Positions 1 through 5,185 of a stretch of 5,607 nt of DNA are shown one piece after another; the stretch's first letter is position 1; each line of letters begins with the position of its first letter. The position numbers and the translations under genes were made by a program. Under the pieces are notes generated by a model. That model was not told the origin of the DNA and searched no databases. It saw only the letters and a program-made list of their open reading frames with translations. Source of the stretch: Prevotellaceae bacterium UBA7017 (GTDB lineage Bacteria; Bacteroidota; Bacteroidia; Bacteroidales; Bacteroidaceae); NCBI GenBank assembly GCA_002449535.1, contig DJWZ01000052.1:1-5607 (forward strand), given 5' to 3'.

Positions 1-57
1 TTTTGCTTGTCTTGATTTGCAGCATTAAGGTAAGTGAAAAATCTGATATGGCAAAAT

Positions 58-82
58 CCTGAGCAACTTTTTGTTGCTCAGG
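58..82. terminator. Perfect stem-loop upstream of the GH27 gene, possible terminator
   Basis: A perfect 10-bp inverted repeat (CCTGAGCAAC at 58-67, GTTGCTCAGG at 73-82) encloses a five-T loop. The RNA would fold into a stable hairpin on either strand. No long T-run follows on the + strand (TACTTATA), and only ATTTTG follows on the - strand, so it is a weak intrinsic terminator by sequence. It most likely ends transcription of a gene to the left of the window, since a frame open from position 3 stops at 60-62 inside the stem. It could instead be a leader hairpin of the alpha-galactosidase mRNA, 62 nt before its start codon. I see no convincing TTTG/TAnnTTTG promoter in 83-144, only an A-rich leader. 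Confidence 0.5.
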
Positions 83-144
83 TACTTATAAAGAAAGTTA
101 AACTAAAGTGCTGCGGAATTTAGGTGTAAAATTAAATAAACACA

Positions 145-1881
145 ATGAAAAAACTACTTATTCTGTGTTGCATAACAATGATGCAGATAAGTCTGATGGC
201 ACAAAACGGTCCTACTATGGGCTGGAGTTCATGGAATACGTATGGTGTGAATATCAGTGATGCGCTGATTCGTCGTCAAGCTGATGCAATGGTGTCAACG
301 GGACTGAACGCTCTCGGCTATGACCACATCAACATTGACGATGGATTTTTCGGAGGTCGTAATACCACGACGGGAGAGCTTATCATACATCCCACACGTT
401 TTCCTAACGGGTTGAAGCCCATTGCCGATTATATTCACTCCAAGGGACTGAAGGCTGGTATATATAGTGATGCAGGAGCAAATACATGCGGTAATATGTA
501 CAATGGTGACAACCTGAGCGTAAACGTCGGGTTCTATAAATATGACCAGCATGATGCTGACTACTACTTCAAGGAGTGCGGTTTTGACTTTATAAAAGTT
601 GATTTCTGTGGTGGTGATGCTCCTCAGAATACACAGCATTTGGCTCTTGACCCACAGGAACGTTACACAGCCATCAGTAATGCAATCAAGGCTACGGGAC
701 GCGATGACGTTCGTTTGAACGTATGCCGATGGGACTATCCTGGTACTTGGGTGCATGACGTTGCGTTCTCATGGCGTACAACACACGACATCTGGGACGG
801 ATGGGCATCAGTGAAGGGCATATTGGCAGAAAATCTCTATATGAGTGCCTACTGCTATGATGGTCACTTCAATGACATGGATATGCTGGAAGTGGGACGT
901 TCAATGACCACGGAAGAGGACAAGACGCACTTCGGCATGTGGTGTATCATGAATTCACCCTTGCTTATCGGATGCGATCTGACTTCCATTAAGAATACCG
1001 CACTTGCCTTGCTAAAGAACGAGGAACTGATAGCCGTTAACCAAGACAATCTGTACCAGCAGGCTTATGTGGTAGGCTTGTCAAATGGTTGTCACATATT
1101 GGTGAAGGATGTGGAAACTCTTAATGGTACAAAGCGTGCCTTTGCCGTATATAATCCCAATGATGCAGCAAAGAAAGCAACTGTCCTGTTTGCTGACCTC
1201 TGCCTCGGAGGTACGGTGAAACTGCGCGACCTTTTCCAGAGAAAAGATTTGGGGGAGTTTACAGAGAAGCTCGAGGTAACTGTTCCTGCTCATGGAACTC
1301 GTATCTACATGGCAGAGGGTGAAATTCGCAAGGAACGCGTCCGTTATGAGGCTGAAACAGCCTATATCAGCGATTATCAGGAACTGAAAAACAATATCGT
1401 TGAGCAAACCGGCATCTACGAATATGTGGATTATTGCAGTAGCGGACTGAAAGCTGGATGGTTAGGATGCAGTGAGCAGAACGATTTGCAGTTTCGCAAT
1501 GTGTACAGCAGCAGTGGTGGTGAATACACTATGACCATCGCCTTTATCTCTGGCGAAAATCGGAACATACGTATTGACGTAAACGGTAAGCGTATCAATA
1601 CGCTTAATGTGAATAGCGGCGGATGGCAGACAGTAAGCACGAGAAGCCTGAAGATAACTTTGCAGAAAGGTATCAATACCATTCGCCTTTCTAATGCTAC
1701 GGGTTGGATGCCAGATATTGACTATATTGACCTTTTGCCTGTTACACCAACAGAGATACAAGTTGTCTCTGAAGCATATCAGTATGAAACAGGACCTGCA
1801 TACGACCTTGCAGGACGGCGAGCAAAGCCGAATACCGAAATTCGCATACAACGTGGAAAGAAATTTGCAATAAGGAAATAA
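145..1881 (+). CDS. Secreted GH27 alpha-galactosidase with C-terminal carbohydrate-binding-like domain
   Basis: The likely role is release of terminal alpha-galactose from galactomannan, raffinose-type sugars or glycoconjugates, outside the cytoplasm. Residues 1-20 form a signal peptide (MKK, hydrophobic core, LMA|Q). The GH27 (beta/alpha)8 barrel starts at MGWSSWNTYG (25-34). IDDGF (64-68) carries the paired Asp of the galactose pocket, KVDFC (151-155) the nucleophile Asp153, and SWRTTHDI (209-216) the probable acid/base Asp215; NDMDMLEVG (243-251) is another family signature. A beta-sandwich follows to about 390. Residues 398-531 (YEAE opening, GGW, GWMPDIDYIDL ending) look like a CBM6/CBM35-type module. 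The last 35 residues (YDLAGRR to GKKFAIRK) resemble the C-terminal tails of Bacteroidales secreted proteins. The ATG at 145 follows an A-rich leader and gives a complete signal peptide. The Cys pair at 8-9 lies too early for a lipobox. Family assignment is firm; linkage specificity is not readable. Confidence 0.93.
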   Translation: MKKLLILCCITMMQISLMAQNGPTMGWSSWNTYGVNISDALIRRQADAMVSTGLNALGYDHINIDDGFFGGRNTTTGELIIHPTRFPNGLKPIADYIHSKGLKAGIYSDAGANTCGNMYNGDNLSVNVGFYKYDQHDADYYFKECGFDFIKVDFCGGDAPQNTQHLALDPQERYTAISNAIKATGRDDVRLNVCRWDYPGTWVHDVAFSWRTTHDIWDGWASVKGILAENLYMSAYCYDGHFNDMDMLEVGRSMTTEEDKTHFGMWCIMNSPLLIGCDLTSIKNTALALLKNEELIAVNQDNLYQQAYVVGLSNGCHILVKDVETLNGTKRAFAVYNPNDAAKKATVLFADLCLGGTVKLRDLFQRKDLGEFTEKLEVTVPAHGTRIYMAEGEIRKERVRYEAETAYISDYQELKNNIVEQTGIYEYVDYCSSGLKAGWLGCSEQNDLQFRNVYSSSGGEYTMTIAFISGENRNIRIDVNGKRINTLNVNSGGWQTVSTRSLKITLQKGINTIRLSNATGWMPDIDYIDLLPVTPTEIQVVSEAYQYETGPAYDLAGRRAKPNTEIRIQRGKKFAIRK

Positions 1882-1924
1882 TTTTATCAGGTCAAAGGCC
1901 TTAGGTTAGCAGAGGTTTAAGATT

Positions 1925-1961
1925 AACGGCTCACACAATAAAGTGCGAGCCGTTTTGTTTT
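1925..1961 (+). terminator. Intrinsic terminator of the GH27 gene
   Basis: The arms AACGGCTCACAC (1925-1936) and GTGCGAGCCGTT (1943-1954) pair over 12 positions with a single A-C mismatch around an AATAAA loop, and TTTTGTTTTCT follows. The hairpin begins 43 nt after the GH27 stop. It also lies just past the stop of the opposing small gene (1964), where it could act as a shared bidirectional terminator. On that strand the trailing sequence (TTAATCTTAAA) is poor in T, so the + direction is clearly favoured. Confidence 0.85.
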
Positions 1962-1963
1962 CT

Positions 1964-2272
1964 CTAATCGTAGTATTCTATCTGCAGTTCGTCGGAAATG
2001 TCGTAGTCGTCGTGGAAGTTGTCGTCGTACTGGTATATCAGGCGCAAGCCTCTATATACTGAAGGCACTTTCAGGGTGTCTAACAGATGCCACTTGGGTT
2101 TGCCGAAGTCATAGGAAAAACGGTCGAGCATGATACGGTTGGCGGTATAGTCGAAACGGTAGTATCCGCCGCCTATACACTGATCGCCTGGCTTCAAGAG
2201 GTCTTTATGCTGATTTACCATACCAAGGCGAAAATAGCCGTCCATGGTTATGACAAACTTGGGGAGAAGCAT
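1964..2272 (-). CDS. Small conserved-looking protein of unknown function (102 aa)
   Basis: I do not recognise a named family. The protein has no signal peptide, membrane segment or metal-binding cluster, so it is probably cytoplasmic. It is rich in aromatic residues and Asp: a GGGYYRFDY stretch near 34-42, a basic-aromatic middle (GKPKWHLLDTLKVP, about 58-71) and a very acidic end (DDNFHDDYDISDELQIEYYD). This reads as a compact beta-rich domain. The ATG at 2272 is preceded one codon earlier by an in-frame TGA, so translation starts there or at Met10 (MDGYFRLGM). The start directly abuts the TTCAATG heptamer array that fills the 38-nt gap after rluD, so it is probably translated from the same transcript. 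The reading frame is intact and its composition is protein-like. It is a real gene with good likelihood; its function is unknown. Confidence 0.75.
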   Translation of the reverse strand: MLLPKFVITMDGYFRLGMVNQHKDLLKPGDQCIGGGYYRFDYTANRIMLDRFSYDFGKPKWHLLDTLKVPSVYRGLRLIYQYDDNFHDDYDISDELQIEYYD

Positions 2273-2273
2273 C

Positions 2274-2322
2274 TTTCAATGTTCAATGTTCAATGGTCAA
2301 TGTTCAATGTTCAATGGTCAAT
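2274..2322. repeat. Heptamer tandem array (TTCAATG/GTCAATG) across the rluD stop codon
   Basis: Seven consecutive 7-nt units run from 2274 to 2322: one TTTCAAT, then two exact copies of a 21-nt block (2281-2301 and 2302-2322), each made of GTTCAAT, GTTCAAT and GGTCAAT. On the - strand the unit is ATTGAAC or ATTGACC. The rluD stop (2311-2313) and its last codons (Ile-Asp-His) lie inside the array, and the next gene starts 1 nt beyond the other end. The array therefore forms the whole gap between the two genes. Each unit holds a TGA, and because 7 is not a multiple of 3 the stops fall in all three - strand frames. Confidence 0.95.
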
Positions 2323-3345
2323 CATCTTCCCTCTCCATTTTTCGAGTAGTTGTGTCATGTCATCGGGTAGGGGGGAGTCGAAGAACATGTCCTTTCCCGT
2401 GACGGGATGTACGAAGCCGAGTGTCTTGGCATGGAGTGCCTGACGTGGGCAGAGCTTAAAGCAGTTGTTGATGAAGGCTTTATAGGAACTGCTGCGTTCG
2501 CCGCGCAATATCTCTGTACCACCATAGGTCTCATCGCCAAAGAGGGGATGTCCGATATGTTTCATGTGCGCACGTATCTGGTGGGTCCTGCCTGTCTCGA
2601 GGCGACACTCTATGAAGGTGACATATCCGAATTTCTCTATCACACGCCAATGGGTTACAGCATCTTTTCCGATGCCAGAGTCGGGGGCTGTGACAGTCAT
2701 GCGCAGACGGTTGCGAGGGTCGCGGGTGATATTTCCCTCTATGCGTCCTTCGTCGGCTTCGAAATGTCCCCATACGAGGCAGTTGTATATGCGATGGGTA
2801 TCATGGACAAAGAACTGCTTGCCGAGGGCGGTCTTTGCCTCTGGTGTTTTGGCGATGACAAGGAGTCCGGAGGTGTCTTTGTCGATGCGATGTACCAGTC
2901 CTACCTCTGGGTTGTTGGCATCAAAGGTGGGCACATTACGCATGTGCCACGCAATGGCGTTTATGAGTGTGCCGGAGAAATTGCCTGCCCCGGGATGTAC
3001 CACCATGCCGGCAGGCTTGTTGATGACCATCAGGACGTCGTCTTCATATACGACGTCGAGCGGTATGTCTTCAGGGTAGATGGTGCTGTCGTGCTTTGGA
3101 ACGTCGAGCATCAGGGTGATGACATCATTAGGGCGCACCTTGTAGTTGCTCTTGACGGGCTTGCCGTTTACCTGTATGTATCCTGCATCGGCAGCAGACT
3201 GTATGCGGTTGCGTGAGGAATGTACCATTCGCTCGAAGAGAAACTTATCAATGCGAATGGGAACCTGCCCCGCGTCAACGACACAGCGGAAGTGCTCGTA
3301 CTGGGCACTTCCGTCGGATGTCGGGATTATGTTTTCGTCAAACAT
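2311..3345 (-). CDS. rluD: RluD/RluA-family 23S rRNA pseudouridine synthase
   Basis: This enzyme isomerises uridines to pseudouridine in RNA; RluD acts on helix 69 of 23S rRNA, which is the likely target here. An S4 RNA-binding domain covers about residues 29-80 (RIDKFLFERMVHSSRNRIQ, then IQVNGKPVKSNYKV). The catalytic domain follows from about 95: INKPAGMVVHPG (108-119), HRIDKDTSGLLVIAKT (152-167) with catalytic Asp155, and ETGRTHQIRAHMKHIGHPLFGD (250-271). The length of 344 is normal for the family. The ATG at 3345 gives a short N-terminal lead before S4; the upstream bases (CTCCA) show no strong ribosome binding site. It is the fourth gene of the - strand cluster, 52 nt after the PASTA gene, a pairing I recall as common in Bacteroidales. 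The last three residues are encoded within a heptamer repeat array. RluD versus a paralogous RluA-type enzyme cannot be settled by motif alone. Confidence 0.93.
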   Translation of the reverse strand: MFDENIIPTSDGSAQYEHFRCVVDAGQVPIRIDKFLFERMVHSSRNRIQSAADAGYIQVNGKPVKSNYKVRPNDVITLMLDVPKHDSTIYPEDIPLDVVYEDDVLMVINKPAGMVVHPGAGNFSGTLINAIAWHMRNVPTFDANNPEVGLVHRIDKDTSGLLVIAKTPEAKTALGKQFFVHDTHRIYNCLVWGHFEADEGRIEGNITRDPRNRLRMTVTAPDSGIGKDAVTHWRVIEKFGYVTFIECRLETGRTHQIRAHMKHIGHPLFGDETYGGTEILRGERSSSYKAFINNCFKLCPRQALHAKTLGFVHPVTGKDMFFDSPLPDDMTQLLEKWRGKMIDH

Positions 3346-3350
3346 TGGAG

Positions 3351-3398
3351 TTAAATGGGGCTAATGGGACCAATGAGACCAATGGGATAATTATGCAT
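3351..3398 (-). other. Possible 15-codon leader ORF between the PASTA gene and rluD
   Basis: The PASTA stop codon overlaps an ATG as TAATG (3400-3396). That frame stays open for 15 codons (Met-His-Asn-Tyr, then a Pro-Ile-Gly/Leu-Ile-Gly type pattern) and ends at TAA 3353-3351, five nt before the rluD start. The peptide is a direct reading of the 9-nt repeat, which keeps frame every three codons. The overlap is seen in the sequence. That the frame is translated or couples PASTA and rluD translation is only a guess, and it may be a by-product of the repeat. Confidence 0.2.
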
Positions 3399-3400
3399 TA
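3354..3400. repeat. Nonamer tandem repeat plus 12-mer module at the PASTA stop codon
   Basis: Four 9-nt units (AATGGGGCT, AATGGGACC, AATGAGACC, AATGGGATA) run from 3354 to 3389. They merge into the 12-mer AATTATGCATTA (3389-3400), whose last three bases are the complement of the PASTA gene's TAA. The same 12-mer ends at the kduI stop (4074-4085), and a longer version of the same nonamer array lies at 5121-5165, also ending in AATGGGATA. Repeat plus flank fills nearly all of the 52-nt gap to rluD. Confidence 0.9.
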
Positions 3401-4057
3401 CTCTATCACTTCAAAATCGTCTTCTGGTGAACGTTCGTTGTCGAGGTCTTCGTTTTCCTCGAGTAGCATATAGTCCGCTGCATCGGCTTGGAATACAGAG
3501 TCGGCAGCATTACGGTTACCATTGCCTACCTGTAACCTGATAAGGGCATTGATAGGCACCTGCTCGCCTGTAGCATAGGAGCGTCCGCCAACTTTTACGC
3601 CATATACCCATCCTTCTTCGCCAGGGATGTAGTCGGTCTGTCCAATGCGGAAGCCCATTGCCGTAAGACGTGCCTTGGCATTGCGCTCAGAGGAGTTGTC
3701 GATGATGTCCGGCAACGGCATTGTAGGCTGGGCAGTGGCATTGATAGTGAGATAGACAATACGACCGCTCTTTACGACAGCCCCTGGCTTCGGCGTCTGT
3801 TCGAGAATACAGCCTGGCGGTAGGGTACGGACGTATGACGTATCGACAACAATGGCTTCGAGCCCCAACTCGTCAAGAATGTCAACGGCGTCTTCGTAAG
3901 CCTTGTGATTGATATTGGGCACGGCAATTTCCTCGCCATGATGGGTGTAGAAATTAAGTCCGAAATGTACTCCCAGCATCAGTAGCACTATTACCACCAC
4001 CATTCCGAGGAGGTGAAGCCACAGGACAGGGTCGAAAAATTTTTTTAGGGTTTTCAA
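3398..4057 (-). CDS. Membrane-anchored PASTA-domain protein
   Basis: This is a single-pass protein. A short basic-rich N-terminus is followed by a transmembrane helix at about 12-34, then an external part with two PASTA domains (about 43-107, opening AVPNI and containing LPPGCILEQTPKPGAVVKSG; and about 113-177, with GMxxG-like AMGFRIG and VGGRSYATGEQVP). It ends in an unusually acidic tail (EENEDLDNERSPEDD). PASTA domains bind peptidoglycan or muropeptides in penicillin-binding proteins and Ser/Thr kinases. Here no kinase or transpeptidase domain is attached, so a cell-envelope role is inferred. Start choice is uncertain: no ATG precedes the membrane helix. TTG at 4057 (after AAAGAAGAACCC) is the best conventional start, ATA at 4072 lies five codons earlier, and an in-frame TAA sits two codons before that. 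The gene begins 25 nt after the kduI stop and precedes rluD. Confidence 0.85.
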   Translation of the reverse strand: MKTLKKFFDPVLWLHLLGMVVVIVLLMLGVHFGLNFYTHHGEEIAVPNINHKAYEDAVDILDELGLEAIVVDTSYVRTLPPGCILEQTPKPGAVVKSGRIVYLTINATAQPTMPLPDIIDNSSERNAKARLTAMGFRIGQTDYIPGEEGWVYGVKVGGRSYATGEQVPINALIRLQVGNGNRNAADSVFQADAADYMLLEENEDLDNERSPEDDFEVIE

Positions 4058-4068
4058 GGGTTCTTCTT

Positions 4069-4085
4069 TTATGAATTATGCATTA
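4069..4085. repeat. Heptamer-spaced TAA module at the kduI stop codon
   Basis: On the - strand, TAATGCA-TAATTCA-TAA places TAA at offsets 0, 7 and 14, closing all three frames; the first TAA is the kduI stop. It contains the 12-mer AATTATGCATTA (4074-4085) found identically at the PASTA gene's stop. It covers most of the 25-nt kduI to PASTA gap and reaches the bases just ahead of the PASTA start. Confidence 0.8.
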
Positions 4086-5093
4086 TCTGATATCAATAAC
4101 CGGAATATTGTCCTTGTCATTATAGTACAGGTTCTCGCCTGCCATACCCCAGATGAATGTGTAGTAGTATGTGCCTGCTGCAGCATGTATAGACCATTCT
4201 GGTGACATGATAGCCTGCTCGTTATGGAGCCATACGTTGCGTGTCTCCTGTGGCTGACCCATTACGTGAGAGATGGTCTGTCCTTCCGGGAGATTGAAGT
4301 AGTAATAAGCCTCAATACGGCGTCCGTGTGTGTGAGGAGGCATAGTGTTCCACACAGCTCCTGGATTGAGCTGTGTAAGACCCAGCTGAAGCTGACATGG
4401 TCCCTCTTCGAGAACGTCGTTGACAATGAGTTTATATACAGTACGGTTGTTAGCCTCTTCAACAGTACCTACCGGACCCCATACAGCAGCCTTCAGAGAA
4501 CCCTTGCGACCATCGAGGGTTATCCATTGTGTCTTGAAGTGCTGATGGGCTGTTGCGCTGTTGAGATAGAACTTTGCAGGATTAGAGGCGTCCTTGCTGC
4601 GGAACTCCACAACCTTGTTGACGTCTTTACCCTTAGCGATGTGTCCACGACCGATGTAGAGAGCCTCTTTTGGAGAAAGGGCATACTCCTTGCCATCAAC
4701 GATGACAACGCCGTCGCCAGTGCCGCAATTGACAACACCGAGCTCACGGTTATACATGAAGTATTTCTCCTTGATGGTATTATCTACGTCGAGACCTAAC
4801 TCCCAGAAGTTTTCCAGGCGAAGGGTCTTGTTGACAGGCATTGCACCACCGAAGATGAAGCGGTCATAGTGGGAGTAGGTAAGCAGGATAGAATCTGCTG
4901 CCATTACTTTTTCCATTACGAAACGCTCACGAAGAAGTTTTGTGTCATACTTCTTCACATCCTCTGGATGACAAGCTGTTTGGAACGTTACATGCTGAGC
5001 ACCTACGAAGCGGTCAGCCTCTTGGGCAGACAGGGGTGAGAGGTTAGAGGTAAGAGGTAAGAGAATACCTAATGCAAATAATATCTTTTTCAT
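4083..5093 (-). CDS. kduI: KduI-type 5-keto-4-deoxyuronate isomerase with an export signal
   Basis: KduI converts 4-deoxy-5-ketouronate (DKI), formed from unsaturated uronates released by pectin or glycosaminoglycan lyases, into 3-deoxy-2,5-hexodiulosonate. The cupin core is clear: LRERFVMEKV (54-63), YSHYDR (73-78), NTMPPHTHGRRIEAYYYF (249-266), MGQPQETR (278-285) and SPEWSIHAAAGTYYYTFIWGMAGEN (297-321). The metal ligands known in E. coli KduI (His196, His198, Glu203, His245) correspond to His254, His256, Glu261 and His303, all shifted by exactly 58 residues, as is the C-terminus (336 versus 278). About 34 of the extra residues are N-terminal: residues 1-24 form a good signal peptide (MKK, hydrophobic core, SPLSAQ) plus a short linker. 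ATG 5093 follows AT-rich AAAGAAT. A GTG at 4958 would give a 291-residue cytosolic form. Upstream lies a GatC-like permease gene. Catalytic identity is firm; periplasmic location is inferred. Confidence 0.92.
   Translation of the reverse strand: MKKILFALGILLPLTSNLSPLSAQEADRFVGAQHVTFQTACHPEDVKKYDTKLLRERFVMEKVMAADSILLTYSHYDRFIFGGAMPVNKTLRLENFWELGLDVDNTIKEKYFMYNRELGVVNCGTGDGVVIVDGKEYALSPKEALYIGRGHIAKGKDVNKVVEFRSKDASNPAKFYLNSATAHQHFKTQWITLDGRKGSLKAAVWGPVGTVEEANNRTVYKLIVNDVLEEGPCQLQLGLTQLNPGAVWNTMPPHTHGRRIEAYYYFNLPEGQTISHVMGQPQETRNVWLHNEQAIMSPEWSIHAAAGTYYYTFIWGMAGENLYYNDKDNIPVIDIR
5034..5061. repeat. Heptamer array inside the kduI signal-peptide coding sequence
   Basis: Four 7-nt units run 5034-5061: on the coding strand CTTACCT, CTTACCT, CTAACCT, CTCACCC. 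They encode roughly residues 11-20 of KduI (LLPLTSNLSP), the end of the hydrophobic core and the cleavage region. A gain or loss of one unit would shift the reading frame, while a change of three units would keep it. Confidence 0.85.
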
Positions 5094-5120
5094 ATTCTTT
5101 AAAAATTTATTTTTTAGTTT

Positions 5121-5185
5121 TATGGGACTTATGAGACCAATGGGACTAATAGGACCAATGGGATAGTTATGAATTATGAATTATC
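5121..5185. repeat. Nonamer array plus TTATGAA heptamers between the EIIC gene and kduI
   Basis: Five 9-nt units (TATGGGACT, TATGAGACC, AATGGGACT, AATAGGACC, AATGGGATA) fill 5121-5165. Two TTATGAA heptamers and a partial third (5167-5184) follow and run up to the EIIC stop codon at 5186. The order, nonamers then ATTATG-type module then stop, is the same as at 3354-3400. The remaining 27 nt before kduI (5094-5120) are AT-rich and hold its translation start region. I see no clear TTTG/TAnnTTTG promoter. Confidence 0.9.

Noticed and set aside
1..62. 3' end of an upstream + strand gene
   Set aside because: All three frames close within 62 nt and none gives recognisable protein, so the frame cannot be chosen.
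145..204. Lipoprotein signal in the GH27 protein (Cys8-Cys9)
   Set aside because: The cysteines lie at the start of the hydrophobic core rather than after it; the sequence fits an ordinary signal peptide cleaved at LMA|Q.
2274..2322. CRISPR-like array
   Set aside because: The units are contiguous 7-mers with no spacers, and no cas gene is present.
2087..2443. 118-codon + strand frame passing through the heptamer array
   Set aside because: Antisense to the small gene and rluD; it stays open only because the TTCAATG array lacks stops on this strand.
3034..3057. Perfect 8-bp inverted repeat (GACGTCGT / ACGACGTC) with an 8-nt loop
   Set aside because: It falls in the rluD coding region where Asp-Val codons recur (DVVYEDDV), with no T-run and no other sign of regulation; probably codon coincidence.
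2407..3216. Long open frame (269 codons) on the + strand
   Set aside because: It lies entirely antisense to the well-supported rluD gene, has low-complexity unfamiliar content, and follows from codon bias on the real strand.
4224..4799. 191-codon + strand frame opposite kduI
   Set aside because: Antisense shadow of a gene with clear family motifs and conserved metal ligands; no recognisable protein.
5094..5120. TAAATTTT on the - strand as a possible -7 promoter element for kduI
   Set aside because: It sits too close to the ATG and the nearest TTGG is about 27 nt upstream, longer than the usual Bacteroidetes spacing.
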